Position numbers and translations under genes: made by a program
Shown here: in pieces, positions 1-9,037 of the stretch
How positions within the stretch are numbered: the stretch's first letter is position 1
Layout: each line of letters starts with the position of its first letter
NCBI GenBank assembly: GCA_964554485.1
Contig: CAZKOX010000001.1
Location: 62,001 to 126,000, forward strand
Reading direction: 5' to 3'
DNA from: JBBQBM01 sp964554485
GTDB taxonomy: Bacteria > Patescibacteriota > Saccharimonadia > Saccharimonadales > JAGQMS01
DNA: 64,000 bases
The notes under the pieces: generated by a model
What the model saw: the letters and a program-made list of their open reading frames with translations, nothing else
What the model was told of the DNA's origin: nothing
The model's database searches: none

Positions 1-185
1 CACCAATCGAACCAGTTAAAAAGCTTGATCTGCGAAAAATTCCAAAAGAAGAGTATGGTCATCTTATACGTGAACTTACTGGACAGATGGACCTGGCGAG
101 CGCCAACCTTGAATTCGAAAAGGCCGCTGAACTACGTGATTTGATTGAAGAGATCAAAGCAAAACTTGATCAACCAAAGAAATAG
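1..185 (+). CDS. uvrB: UvrB C-terminal end (partial)
   Basis: This is the last 60 codons of an open frame that enters from the left edge (frame starts at base 3) and stops at TAG 183-185. The translated end carries a UVR motif: leucines, then LEFEKAAELRD, then a lysine-rich helix. This is typical of the C-terminal UvrB domain that contacts UvrC in nucleotide excision repair. ClpC and UvrC also carry UVR motifs, but they have them internally; a protein ending about 15 residues after the motif fits UvrB. The 5' part lies outside the window, so the helicase motifs cannot be checked. Confidence 0.8.
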   Translation, partial: PIEPVKKLDLRKIPKEEYGHLIRELTGQMDLASANLEFEKAAELRDLIEEIKAKLDQPKK

Positions 186-191
186 TCTTCT

Positions 192-221
192 TTGCAACAG
201 GGGTGGTTTCGGTGGTATACT
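192..221 (+). promoter_or_regulatory. gatC promoter, leaderless type
   Basis: TTGCAA (192-197), an 18-base spacer and TATACT (216-221) precede the ATG at 230 by 8 bases. No Shine-Dalgarno sequence is present. This decides the gatC start and implies a leaderless mRNA. Confidence 0.6.
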
Positions 222-229
222 TCTCTGTA

Positions 230-520
230 ATGACGAAACTATCAAAGGATGATGTTAAGCGCTTGAGCGATTTGGCTAGATTAAGGCTAACCGATCAAGA
301 ACTTCAGCAGTTTAGTGGTGAATTTAGTGCGATTTTAGATTACGTCGAACAACTTAAAGATGCTGATACGGAGGGTCTTAAGCCGACATATCAAGTAAAC
401 AGATTATCAACAGTAACTCGACCAGATGAGTTGATTGACTACGGGGCCGATCAGGCAAGCCTTTTAAAGAATGTGCCGGTGGTCAAGGACAATCAAATTC
501 AGGTAAAGCGGGTAATCTAA
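230..520 (+). CDS. gatC: Asp/Glu-tRNA amidotransferase subunit C
   Basis: A 96-residue protein starting MTKLSKDDVKRLSDLARLRL, the usual GatC helical opening, with the conserved proline/threonine loop (LKPTYQVN) and R-D/PDE segment near residue 70. GatC clamps GatA to GatB in the complex that converts Glu-tRNA(Gln) or Asp-tRNA(Asn) to the amide form. A GTG at 203 is also in frame, but ATG 230 sits 8 bases after a TATACT -10 box and matches the family length, so it was chosen. gatA begins on the next base after the stop, so the genes are a co-transcribed unit. Confidence 0.9.
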   Translation: MTKLSKDDVKRLSDLARLRLTDQELQQFSGEFSAILDYVEQLKDADTEGLKPTYQVNRLSTVTRPDELIDYGADQASLLKNVPVVKDNQIQVKRVI

Positions 521-1939
521 ATGAGCTGGAAATCCATAACTGAAATTGCTAAAGAAGTTAACTCTGGAAAAACTAGCGCTGTTGAGAACGTCAAAAATTC
601 TCTAAAAACAATTGAGTCAAAAAGTGAGTTTAAAGCCATAATCGCTACTCTTGAAAAAAGAGCATTGGAGCGAGCAAGGCAAATAGACGATATGATCAAG
701 CAAGGAAAAAATGCTGGTCGTTTGGCGGGCGTGCCGTTTATCGCTAAAGATAATATTTTAGTTTTCGGAGCTGATACAACTGCCGCCAGTAATATCCTGA
801 AAGGCTTTGATGCACCATATCAAGCAACTGTAATAGAGAAGCTAGAAGCCGAGGGGGCAATTTGTGTAGCAAAAGCAAATCTTGATGCTTTTGGTCATGG
901 CGCAAGTACAGAAAACAGTGACTTTTTTACGACCTTAAACCCGAAAGATAAATCACGGGTATCTGGCGGTTCATCAGGTGGACCGGTGGCTGCAGTAATG
1001 CTTGATATGGCCCCATTTGCTCTTGCCACCGACACCGGCGGATCTATTCGTTTACCAGCGTCTTTTTCTGGAGCTGTAGGTTACAAACCAACCTATGGAC
1101 TAGTGTCGCGCTACGGTGTTGTAGCAATGAATTCTAGTACCGATACCGTTGGACCGATTGCTAAAACTGTGGAAGATGCAGCTTTGATATTAGATATCAT
1201 TGCTGGTAAAGACATACTAGATAGCACGACAATCATGAGAGAAGATGGCTATGAAGCAACACCTCTTGATTTGAAGGGTGTAAAAATTGGGGTTGTTGAA
1301 GAATACATGGGTGAAGGAGTGGATCCAGGGGTTAAAAAGATAATAAAAGAAGCCATTAGCATTCTTCAGGGTAGAGGTGCAGAAATCGTAGAAGTTAGTT
1401 TGCCGAGCCTTGCGTATTCTTTGGCGGTTTATTACATTATTTGTCCGGCAGAGGTTAGTAGTAACCTTGGTCGTTATGATGGTCAGCGTTTTGGGCATTC
1501 GTCTAAGGGCGCGAAAGACCTCGAAGGTAGCTATGCTATGTCCCGCGCCGAGGGTTTTGGGGCTGAAGCTAAGCGTCGAATCATGATTGGCACCTATGTG
1601 CTGTCTAGTGGTTATTATGAGGCTTATTATAAAAAAGCAGCTCTCGTTAGAACTAAACTTATAAACGAATTTAACGATGTCTTTAACAGCGTTGATTTTC
1701 TTGTCGGTCCAGTTTCTCCGGTAACTGCTTTTAAGGTTGGTGAAAATATAAACGATCCACTAAAGATGTATCTAATTGACATTATGACGGTCGCTGCCAG
1801 TCTAATTGGCTCACCGGCAATTAGTGTTCCCGCCGGTCTAAGTGACGGTCTGCCGGTTGGATTGCAAATAATTGCACCTTGGGGTAAAGATAAAAGTCTA
1901 CTAAATGCAGCGGCGGCATTTACGGGAGAGAATAAATAA
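521..1939 (+). CDS. gatA: Asp/Glu-tRNA amidotransferase subunit A
   Basis: A 472-residue amidase-signature enzyme that hydrolyses glutamine and supplies ammonia for transamidation on tRNA. The catalytic Ser-cisSer-Lys triad is visible: K76 in the VPFIAKDN segment, the GGSSGG loop at residues 149-154, and nucleophile S175 in DTGGSIRLPA. Length is normal (about 480-490 in the family). The start directly abuts the gatC stop with no spacer, suggesting translational coupling. Its TAA overlaps the ATG of the next gene by one base. The enzyme probably serves Gln-tRNA(Gln) formation, since no GlnRS is seen here, but the rest of the genome is not available. Confidence 0.95.
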   Translation: MSWKSITEIAKEVNSGKTSAVENVKNSLKTIESKSEFKAIIATLEKRALERARQIDDMIKQGKNAGRLAGVPFIAKDNILVFGADTTAASNILKGFDAPYQATVIEKLEAEGAICVAKANLDAFGHGASTENSDFFTTLNPKDKSRVSGGSSGGPVAAVMLDMAPFALATDTGGSIRLPASFSGAVGYKPTYGLVSRYGVVAMNSSTDTVGPIAKTVEDAALILDIIAGKDILDSTTIMREDGYEATPLDLKGVKIGVVEEYMGEGVDPGVKKIIKEAISILQGRGAEIVEVSLPSLAYSLAVYYIICPAEVSSNLGRYDGQRFGHSSKGAKDLEGSYAMSRAEGFGAEAKRRIMIGTYVLSSGYYEAYYKKAALVRTKLINEFNDVFNSVDFLVGPVSPVTAFKVGENINDPLKMYLIDIMTVAASLIGSPAISVPAGLSDGLPVGLQIIAPWGKDKSLLNAAAAFTGENK

Positions 1940-2340
1940 TGTTGGCGCTTGTTGTAGCGATTGTAGCGGCTGTTATTGTACTTTTTGCGCTGTTTGGCTT
2001 AGTAGGCAAGAATCAACCTGGGCTTGAAAAAGGACCGTTTCGTGAAGCTTGGCGAGGAATAATTGAGAAGGCTGCAAGTGAATCTACCTTTGCACTTGCG
2101 ATTATAAATGCCGATAAGCTTCTTGACAGTGCTTTGAAGAAACGTAACTTTAAAGGTGAAACAATGGGTGAACGACTCGTTAGCGCGAAAAATACACTTA
2201 GTAGACGTCAGCGAGTCTGGGAGGCACACAAATTACGTAATCGACTAGTTCATGATGAGGCTGTTCGTCTTGACCGTAAAAAAACCTTGGAAGCACTTAA
2301 GGGCTATGAGTCAGCGTTAAAAGATTTAGGAGCACTATGA
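1939..2340 (+). CDS. small membrane protein with HEPN-like RNxxxH motif
   Basis: A 133-residue protein of unknown function with one membrane helix at about residues 3-22, followed by a soluble alpha-helical part. Residues 100-105 read RNRLVH, which fits the R-x4-H active-site motif of HEPN ribonucleases (R followed by N is common in that family); the flanking helices are of the right kind. This is motif-level evidence only. The start overlaps the gatA stop by one base and the stop overlaps the gatB start (ATGA), so it is embedded in gatCAB and must be made together with it. It could be an RNase, a tRNA-binding helper, or a HEPN fold without activity. Confidence 0.6.
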   Translation: MLALVVAIVAAVIVLFALFGLVGKNQPGLEKGPFREAWRGIIEKAASESTFALAIINADKLLDSALKKRNFKGETMGERLVSAKNTLSRRQRVWEAHKLRNRLVHDEAVRLDRKKTLEALKGYESALKDLGAL

Positions 2341-3776
2341 AAACCTATTTTCCGACTATTGGTATTGAATGCCATGTTCAGCTAAAGACTAAAACAAAAT
2401 TGTTTGATGGTATTGATAATGACGCCCGAGAAGCTGCACCAAATACTCTTATAGGTCCACTATGCTTTGGGCTACCAGGAACGTTGCCGGTATTAAACGC
2501 CAAAGCAATAAAACTTGCCATAAGAGCAGGTGTTGCGTTGAACGCCGAGATTGCTGGGTTTAGTAAGTTTGACCGCAAACACTATTTTTATCCCGACCTG
2601 CCAAAAGGTTATCAGATTACACAATATGATGAACCAATAATACTAAATGGAAGAGTTGATGCGGTTTTACCAAACGGTGAGAATGTTACGGTTCGAGTCG
2701 AAAGAGCTCATTTAGAGGAAGACGCCGGTAAGTCAACTCATCCTGCGGGGTCTGACTATAGCCTCGTGGATCTAAACCGAGCCGGCACGCCATTGCTCGA
2801 AATCGTTTCGTTTCCAGATATTCATTCTCCTATCGAGGCGAAGGCTTACGCCAGAGAATTATATCTGTTAATGCGGTATGCCGGAGTAAGCGAAGCCGAT
2901 CTTTTTTATGGCAATATGCGTTTTGACGTTAACGTCAGTATAAGTGATGACCCAACAAAATTAGGAACCAGAAGTGAGACTAAAAATCTAAATTCTTTCC
3001 GTTCTGTCGAAAAAGCAGTTGAATATGAGATTAAACGCCAAACGGAATTATTAGAAAAAGGTGAAAAAGTTGTTCAAGAAACTCGCGGCTGGGATGACGC
3101 AAAACAAAAAACATTCTCGCAGCGCAGCAAAGAAGATGCCCATGACTATCGTTATTTTCCAGATCCAGATATTCCGCCAGTCGTGATTAGCCCTGAAGAA
3201 ATTGAAGCTGTCCGAGGGGATATGCCGGTTATGCCTGGTGAGTTACGAAAGGAGTTTGCAGAAATTGGATTAGAAAGATCACAGGTTGAAACGTTACTTG
3301 ATGCACCGGAGGCAGCCGAAGCTATGCACTTTATATTAACTGCTCATGATGCGAAAACTGCTCGTACGATCGGAAATTGGCTAACTGGAGAAATCCAAAG
3401 ACTGGTCGCTGCCGCAGAGCTCAACTGGAAACAGGTTATTCTTGCAACCGATAAGCTTGTAAAACTAGCAGCCATGCAAGACGGTGGGTTGTTAAGTTCT
3501 AGTGCTGCAAAAGGAATAATAAAGCAAGTTATCAATGATAATTCTGATCCTGAAGAAATAGCTAAAGAATCAAACCTATTACAGCTCTCTGACGAATCAG
3601 AATTGATGACCATTATTGAGCAGGTGATCAACGACAATCAAACCGCAGCAGACGATGTTAGAAAAGGCGAAGTCAAGGCTATAGGGTTCTTGGTGGGACA
3701 AGTAATGAGGCATAGTGGCGGTAAGGCTAATCCAAGTGTTGTGGCTGAGCTAGTAAAAAAACAACTACAAAAATAG
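2337..3776 (+). CDS. gatB: Asp/Glu-tRNA amidotransferase subunit B
   Basis: A 479-residue GatB. It opens with the GIECHVQLKT signature, has the HLEEDAGKS segment that lines the kinase/transamidase site, the DYRYFPDPDIPP block near residues 273-284, and a C-terminal YqeY-like helical tail domain (about 330-479) that recognises tRNA. GatB phosphorylates the glutamyl or aspartyl group on mischarged tRNA and transfers ammonia from GatA to it. Its ATG overlaps the stop of the HEPN-like gene. Full length, with no sign of damage. Confidence 0.95.
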   Translation: MKTYFPTIGIECHVQLKTKTKLFDGIDNDAREAAPNTLIGPLCFGLPGTLPVLNAKAIKLAIRAGVALNAEIAGFSKFDRKHYFYPDLPKGYQITQYDEPIILNGRVDAVLPNGENVTVRVERAHLEEDAGKSTHPAGSDYSLVDLNRAGTPLLEIVSFPDIHSPIEAKAYARELYLLMRYAGVSEADLFYGNMRFDVNVSISDDPTKLGTRSETKNLNSFRSVEKAVEYEIKRQTELLEKGEKVVQETRGWDDAKQKTFSQRSKEDAHDYRYFPDPDIPPVVISPEEIEAVRGDMPVMPGELRKEFAEIGLERSQVETLLDAPEAAEAMHFILTAHDAKTARTIGNWLTGEIQRLVAAAELNWKQVILATDKLVKLAAMQDGGLLSSSAAKGIIKQVINDNSDPEEIAKESNLLQLSDESELMTIIEQVINDNQTAADDVRKGEVKAIGFLVGQVMRHSGGKANPSVVAELVKKQLQK

Positions 3777-3779
3777 TGC

Positions 3780-3785
3780 TATACT
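3780..3785 (+). promoter_or_regulatory. -10 box for the 3794 gene, leaderless
   Basis: TATACT ends 8 bases before ATG 3794, directly after the gatB stop. There is no convincing -35 box and no Shine-Dalgarno sequence. Confidence 0.45.
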
Positions 3786-3793
3786 AGGCGTAT

Positions 3794-4066
3794 ATGGATG
3801 CATTTGAAATTTTAGTGGTTGTGCTTTCAAGTGTTCTAGCCCTCTGTTTAGTTCTAGCGGTAGTCGCGCTAATACTGTTTATAATGATTCTAAAACAGCT
3901 AAAAAAGGTTTCTGAAAAAGCTGTTTTAGTTGCAGACAATGTTGAAGCAGCCAGTGAGTTCTTCAAAAATACTTCAATGAGTGGTGCAGCGGTAAAAATT
4001 ATGTCTAACGCTTTCGAATTCTTTAAGCACAAGAAATCTAATAAGAAAAGCAAGAAGGATAAGTAA
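3794..4066 (+). CDS. small single-pass membrane protein
   Basis: A 90-residue protein of unknown function. Residues about 6-33 form one strongly hydrophobic helix, followed by an amphipathic helix (KKVSEKAVLVADNVEAASEFF) and a lysine-rich tail. This layout resembles DUF948-type proteins that often sit next to YtxH proteins, but no signature motif is present. Its TAA overlaps the next ATG by one base, so the two are made together. The overlap and co-occurrence suggest the two act at the membrane as a pair; the function is not known. Confidence 0.7.
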   Translation: MDAFEILVVVLSSVLALCLVLAVVALILFIMILKQLKKVSEKAVLVADNVEAASEFFKNTSMSGAAVKIMSNAFEFFKHKKSNKKSKKDK

Positions 4067-4476
4067 TGTTGGGGCGTAATAGCGGAAAGAAATTTGCCCT
4101 AGGGGCGCTATTTGCTGGAGTCGTCGGATTTTTAGTTGGAATATTAACTGCTCCAAAAAGCGGTAAAGAAACCAGAGAAGATTTAAAGGAATCAACCCGT
4201 ATTGCAATCTCCCAAGCAGAAAAAGATCTAAAAGCAATGCATACTGACTTGCAAGGTCTTATTAATTCAGCAACTTCAAATATAAAAATTACAAGCAAGC
4301 AGGCAAAAAAAGATTTTGAAAAAGCAATACAAAGAGCAAAGAAATCTCAGGTTAAGGTTAAAACTGTCCTAAGTTCAATACATGAAGGAACGAGCGACGA
4401 TCCAGAATTGCGCGCGGCGTTAGATGAGGCTAAGGCAGCAAAAACTCATCTAAAAAAATTTTTCGATAAAAAGTAA
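4066..4476 (+). CDS. YtxH-like membrane protein
   Basis: A 136-residue protein with the YtxH layout: a short basic start, a glycine-rich membrane helix (about residues 10-27, GALFAGVVGFLVGILTAPKS), the characteristic TAPKSGKETRE segment after it, and a long charged helix or coiled coil to the C-terminus. YtxH proteins are stress-related envelope proteins in Gram-positive bacteria with no defined biochemical role. Overlaps the preceding small membrane protein gene by one base. Lysine-rich tail ending FFDKK. Confidence 0.75.
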   Translation: MLGRNSGKKFALGALFAGVVGFLVGILTAPKSGKETREDLKESTRIAISQAEKDLKAMHTDLQGLINSATSNIKITSKQAKKDFEKAIQRAKKSQVKVKTVLSSIHEGTSDDPELRAALDEAKAAKTHLKKFFDKK

Positions 4477-4519
4477 TCCTTAAGTACTAAACACAACGGC
4501 TATTACTGGTTGTGATTGC

Positions 4520-4525
4520 TATAAT
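4520..4525 (+). promoter_or_regulatory. dnaE -10 box
   Basis: TATAAT ends 11 bases before ATG 4537, and no ribosome binding site is present. A weak inverted repeat (CACAAC 4492-4497 with GTTGTG 4509-4514) lies just upstream and may end the preceding transcript. Confidence 0.5.
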
Positions 4526-4536
4526 TTAAGTTAAGT

Positions 4537-7500
4537 ATGGGATCAAAAAAACCAGCGACTAAAGCTGTAAATGAACCAGTGGTAAAACCCATAGATTTTG
4601 TTCACTTACACAATCACACTCATTACAGTGTACTGGATGGTTTACAAAAAATCCCTGACATGTTGGATCGTGTTAAGGAACTAGGCATGAGTTCGGTAGC
4701 TTTAACTGATCACGGCACAATGTCTGGGGCGATTGAATTTTATAAAGGTTGCCTAGAGCGTGAACTCAAGCCAATTATTGGTATCGAAGCCTATGTCGCT
4801 AATCGCAAGCACACCGACAAAGATCCGCAAAAAGATCGATCTCGTTATCACCTAACACTGCTGGCGATGAACGAAACTGGCTATAAGAATCTTATGAAGC
4901 TGTCGACGATTGCGAACTTGGATGGTTTTTATTTTAAACCTAGAATCGACCAAGAATTGTTAGAAAAACATGGAGAAGGTTTGATTGTTTTGAGTGGCTG
5001 TATTGGTGGTGTTGTCGGTGAGTATTTGCGCTATGACGATCCGAAGAAAGCTGAGGAGTATGCGCTTTGGTACAAAGAAAAGTTTGGAGACAGATACTAT
5101 ATTGAAATACAAGATCATGATTGGGATGAGCAAAAGCGCGTTAACGAAAAACTCATCGAACTTGCAAGAAAACTAGATATTCAAATGGTGGTGACGAGTG
5201 ATGCTCATTATTGTCGACACGAAGATCAAGAGGCACACGAAATTTTACTTTGTGTTCAAACAGGCGCATTTTTAAGCGACGAAGGAAGATTTAGCTTAAA
5301 AGAAACTCCGCTTTTTGTGTCAGACCCACAAGATATTTATAAGCGTTGGGCGGATGTAATTCCTGATGCAATTGCTAACACAAAAAAAATTGCAGATCTT
5401 TGTAATGTTAAGTTAGAACTCGGTGGAATTTTAATTCCAAAATTTGACGTTCCAGATGGTGAAAAATCTAAATCATATCTAGAAAAGCTTGCTTATAGAG
5501 GTTTAGTGGAACGTTATATGCCAACAAAGAAATTTAGTGAATCTACCACTGTCGATCAGTTAAAAAAGATGCTACCAAAAAATATACTTGACCGAGCTGA
5601 TTTTGAACTGGCAGTTATGAATAATATGAACTTTAATGATTACTTTTTGATCATTTGGGACTTTATCAAATGGGGGAAAGACAACGGAATTGTTTTTGGA
5701 CCAGGAAGAGGAAGTGCTGCTGGTTCAATTATTTCCTATGCTCTCCATATTACCGACCTTGATCCTCTGCAGTACGACTTGCTGTTTGAAAGATTCTTAA
5801 ATCCAGATCGTATATCAATGCCCGATATCGATATCGATATTCAACATGATCGCCGCGACGAGGTGATTCAATACGTTAGTGAAAAATACGGTTCAGAGCG
5901 GGTTGCAAATATTGTGACTTTCGGAAAGATGTTTGCTCGTAATGCCGTTCGTGATGTAGCACGGGTTTTGCAGGTGCCATATGCCGATGCTGATCGTTTA
6001 GCAAAAATGATTCCACCTCCTGTTCAGGGCAGGCATATCCCACTTGCCAAATCGATAGAAGACAATGAAGAGTTAAAGGAGGTTTATCACTCCGATCCGG
6101 TAACAAAACAAGTTATTGATTTGGCCGTAAAACTTGAAGGTACAATACGCTCGCACGGTGTTCATGCCGCCGGCGTGGTTGTTGCCCCTGAAGATATTGT
6201 TAACTACGCACCACTAGAAATGGCCCAAAAAGGGGTAGTTTCGACGCAGTATTCTATGAATCCAATCGAAGAGATCGGACTATTAAAAATGGACTTCTTG
6301 GGCCTTTCAAACTTAACGATTATTAAAAATGCCTTACGTATCGTGAAGAAAGTTTATGGCAAGGAAATTGATATCTCGAAAATACCACTTGATGATAAAA
6401 AAACATTTGAACTTCTGGCCCGTGGTGAAACAACTGGAGTTTTTCAGCTTGAGTCTGCTGGCATGAAGCGCTATCTGAAAGAGCTTAAGCCGACGGTTTT
6501 CGACGACATTATTGCGATGGTAGCCCTTTATCGACCCGGTCCAATGCAATGGATTGATGATTTTATTGCACGAAAAAATGGTAAGAGTCAGATCGAATTC
6601 ATGCACCCCGCCATGGAACCGTCTTTGAAAAATACTTACGGAATTATTGTTTATCAAGAGCAGGTTATGCAGATTAGTAAAGAAATGTGCGGCTTTACTG
6701 GCGGTCAAGCCGATACCCTAAGAAAAGCTATCGGTAAGAAGAATCCAGAAATGATGGCCAAGATGAAATCCGACTTTATAAGCGGTGGCGTAAAAACCTC
6801 AAATGCCGACCCTGAGATGATGGGAATATTCTGGCGACAACTTGAAGATTTTGCTGCCTATTGTTTTAACAAATCGCATGCTGCTTGCTATGCCATGATT
6901 GCTTACCAGACGGCATACATCAAAGCCCATTATCCGGCAGCTTTAATGGCGGCATTAATGACCAACGACTACGACGACACAGATCGCTTAACGATTGACA
7001 TAACAGAATGCAAGCACATCGGAATTGAGGTTTTACCGCCAGACGTTAACCAGTCTTTTCATGAGTTTGCCGTTATTGAGAACAAAGGTAAGACTAGCAT
7101 CCGCTTTGGATTGGATGCAATTAAGAACGTAGGCCGTGGAGCAGTAGAAGAAATTCTTGTGGCGCGTGACGGCCAGCCATTTACCGACCTAAATAACTTT
7201 GCTGAGCGAGTTAGCGTGCGGACAGTAAATAAGAAAAATTGGGAAAGCTTAATCAAGGCCGGGGCGATGGACGGTTTTGGTAGTCGCAGTGCTCTACTCA
7301 ACTCGCTGGAAGCGATCTTACTAGTTGCTAATCGCCGTCAAAAAGAAGCAGCTAGCGCTCAGGCTGATTTATTCGGAGAAACCGAATCGGCTAGCATGAA
7401 TACAATGCCAAAATTGACGTTAACAGAACCTGAGGGCGGCGTAAACAAACATGAGTTTTTGCTTTGGGAGAGGGAGCTACTAGGACTGTATTTGTCGGAG

Positions 7501-8178
7501 CACCCCTTAAAAGACTATGAGCTAATATTGCAAGAAAAAGCCGTTCCGCTCGGCACTATTAAACCCGAACACGATGGCAAGATTGCTGAAGTTGGCGGAA
7601 CAATTACGGCTATCCGTCAAATTGTCACAAAAAATGGTCAGCCAATGGCCTTCGTAAAATTAGAAGACATGAGTGGTGAGATGGAGTTGGTTGTTTTCCC
7701 GACAACCTTTAAAGAAACATCTAAAATCTGGGAACGTGACAATGTTGTGCTAGTTAAGGGAAGGGTTAGCGGTACCGATCAAAATGGCTCTACTTTAAGC
7801 GAGCCGAAAATACTTGTTGAGTCGGCGCAGGCAGTGAGTGTCGAAGAGGCGGCGAGTTATGAGGTGAAAGGTATAACACCAGAGCTGACTGAGGCTGGTC
7901 GTAAATCGAGGAAGAAATCTCCGAAGGTCTATGAAGAAGACGCTGCTCCAAAAGTCGCAAAGTTGTTTATTCGTATTGAAAACACCAGTGAGGCCGATAA
8001 ACTCATTGCATTAAAAAAATTACTAGAAACTAAAAGCGGTGTTACTGATGTTGTCTTAGTTATGGGTCCGGCACCTGATAAACAAGCCGTTCGTTTACCG
8101 TACAAAGTAACAATCGATGAAGAAACTGTCAGAGAAGTTGCCGAGCTTGTTGGTTCTGCAAACGTGATATCTCAGTAG
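4537..8178 (+). CDS. dnaE: DNA polymerase III alpha subunit
   Basis: A 1213-residue replicative polymerase of the DnaE type. The N-terminal PHP domain (about 20-290) keeps its metal-binding pattern (HLHNHTHYS, TDHGTMSG, SDAHYC), so a zinc-type proofreading or accessory activity is possible. The catalytic aspartates are in PDIDIDI at residues 429-435 (D430, D432), and GRGSAAGS precedes them. Helix-hairpin-helix and OB-fold domains follow (VGGTITAIR at about 1030), then a C-terminal tail. No intein or insertion was seen. The start was chosen for the -10 box 11 bases upstream. Convergent with the CAP protein gene, leaving only 5 bases between the stop codons. Confidence 0.97.
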   Translation: MGSKKPATKAVNEPVVKPIDFVHLHNHTHYSVLDGLQKIPDMLDRVKELGMSSVALTDHGTMSGAIEFYKGCLERELKPIIGIEAYVANRKHTDKDPQKDRSRYHLTLLAMNETGYKNLMKLSTIANLDGFYFKPRIDQELLEKHGEGLIVLSGCIGGVVGEYLRYDDPKKAEEYALWYKEKFGDRYYIEIQDHDWDEQKRVNEKLIELARKLDIQMVVTSDAHYCRHEDQEAHEILLCVQTGAFLSDEGRFSLKETPLFVSDPQDIYKRWADVIPDAIANTKKIADLCNVKLELGGILIPKFDVPDGEKSKSYLEKLAYRGLVERYMPTKKFSESTTVDQLKKMLPKNILDRADFELAVMNNMNFNDYFLIIWDFIKWGKDNGIVFGPGRGSAAGSIISYALHITDLDPLQYDLLFERFLNPDRISMPDIDIDIQHDRRDEVIQYVSEKYGSERVANIVTFGKMFARNAVRDVARVLQVPYADADRLAKMIPPPVQGRHIPLAKSIEDNEELKEVYHSDPVTKQVIDLAVKLEGTIRSHGVHAAGVVVAPEDIVNYAPLEMAQKGVVSTQYSMNPIEEIGLLKMDFLGLSNLTIIKNALRIVKKVYGKEIDISKIPLDDKKTFELLARGETTGVFQLESAGMKRYLKELKPTVFDDIIAMVALYRPGPMQWIDDFIARKNGKSQIEFMHPAMEPSLKNTYGIIVYQEQVMQISKEMCGFTGGQADTLRKAIGKKNPEMMAKMKSDFISGGVKTSNADPEMMGIFWRQLEDFAAYCFNKSHAACYAMIAYQTAYIKAHYPAALMAALMTNDYDDTDRLTIDITECKHIGIEVLPPDVNQSFHEFAVIENKGKTSIRFGLDAIKNVGRGAVEEILVARDGQPFTDLNNFAERVSVRTVNKKNWESLIKAGAMDGFGSRSALLNSLEAILLVANRRQKEAASAQADLFGETESASMNTMPKLTLTEPEGGVNKHEFLLWERELLGLYLSEHPLKDYELILQEKAVPLGTIKPEHDGKIAEVGGTITAIRQIVTKNGQPMAFVKLEDMSGEMELVVFPTTFKETSKIWERDNVVLVKGRVSGTDQNGSTLSEPKILVESAQAVSVEEAASYEVKGITPELTEAGRKSRKKSPKVYEEDAAPKVAKLFIRIENTSEADKLIALKKLLETKSGVTDVVLVMGPAPDKQAVRLPYKVTIDEETVREVAELVGSANVISQ

Positions 8179-8183
8179 GTTGA

Positions 8184-9029
8184 TTATTTAGTATGTCGCC
8201 AACTACGTGGATGTTTGAATAGACGCCTTGTTTCAATAGCCATGCCACCTACGGACAAAGTCGTTCCAAGAGTCAGTAAGCCAAAGGAGAGTTGTTTGTT
8301 CATGGCAAATCTATTTTCCGTAAGAGTCTTGGTTCCGGGCGCCGTTTTTTCTGGGGTGGCAGTTTGTGGCGAGGTTGTTTCAACTACCTCTTTTGGCTGT
8401 GGGTTTTCGACGACAACCGGAGTGGTAACTTCAGTGACTGTGGGCTGAGTTGAAGTAGCGGCGACAGGCGCTGGCACAACACTTACTTTAGATACAACTG
8501 GCTGTGGTTTTGCATAAAGAGCAACAATAAAATAAACACCCCCATATCCTAAATAATCTCCAATATAAGAAATTCCATAACCAACTTCAGTATAGGTTGG
8601 ATTTAAAAGATTATCACGATGAGCTTGGCTATTTAACCATCCGTTAACCACACCGGCATCGTCCTCATTGCTAGCCGCAAGATTTTCTCCTGCCGACAAA
8701 TAACTATATCCTGCCGAACTTATATAATCCCAACCAGTCGTGCCGTCTGGTGCAGTATGTTCAAAGTAATTATTAGCAACCATTGCATTGGCTTTATTCT
8801 GGGCGGCGCTTGTTAATTTTGAGTTGATCGTCAAGGAAGCTAGACCGTTACTGTTTCTTGCGCTATTCGACAGATCACTAATAACTGATGACCCAAAAGC
8901 AACCGCAGATATGGATGAAACCGCCGATAGTAGTAGAGATAGGCATAAAAATACAAATACCCCACTCGCCATTAAGGCGTGCCCGATACTTAAACGCGTG
9001 TGAACGGATGTTGGTTGAAGACTGTCCAT
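8184..9029 (-). CDS. CAP/SCP-domain extracellular protein
   Basis: A 281-residue protein. Residues about 15-45 form an N-terminal membrane anchor or signal, then a CAP (SCP/PR-1) domain at about 60-175 with the YFEHTAPDG, SAGENLA and QAHRDNLLNPTYTEVGYG blocks that carry the conserved His/Glu cavity residues. A proline/threonine/valine-rich stretch (about 180-235) looks like a cell-wall spacer, and a second hydrophobic helix (about 245-265) precedes a basic end. CAP proteins act outside the cell, some binding lipids or peptidoglycan. In an episymbiont it could face the host, which is inference. It has its own TATACT box (9040-9045 on the complementary strand) 10 bases before the start. Confidence 0.85.
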   Translation of the reverse strand: MDSLQPTSVHTRLSIGHALMASGVFVFLCLSLLLSAVSSISAVAFGSSVISDLSNSARNSNGLASLTINSKLTSAAQNKANAMVANNYFEHTAPDGTTGWDYISSAGYSYLSAGENLAASNEDDAGVVNGWLNSQAHRDNLLNPTYTEVGYGISYIGDYLGYGGVYFIVALYAKPQPVVSKVSVVPAPVAATSTQPTVTEVTTPVVVENPQPKEVVETTSPQTATPEKTAPGTKTLTENRFAMNKQLSFGLLTLGTTLSVGGMAIETRRLFKHPRSWRHTK

Positions 9030-9037
9030 TAATAGAT

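Noticed and set aside
8215..8448. Plus-strand frame opposite the CAP gene
   Set aside because: A shadow of the repetitive Pro/Thr/Val stalk of the CAP protein on the other strand.
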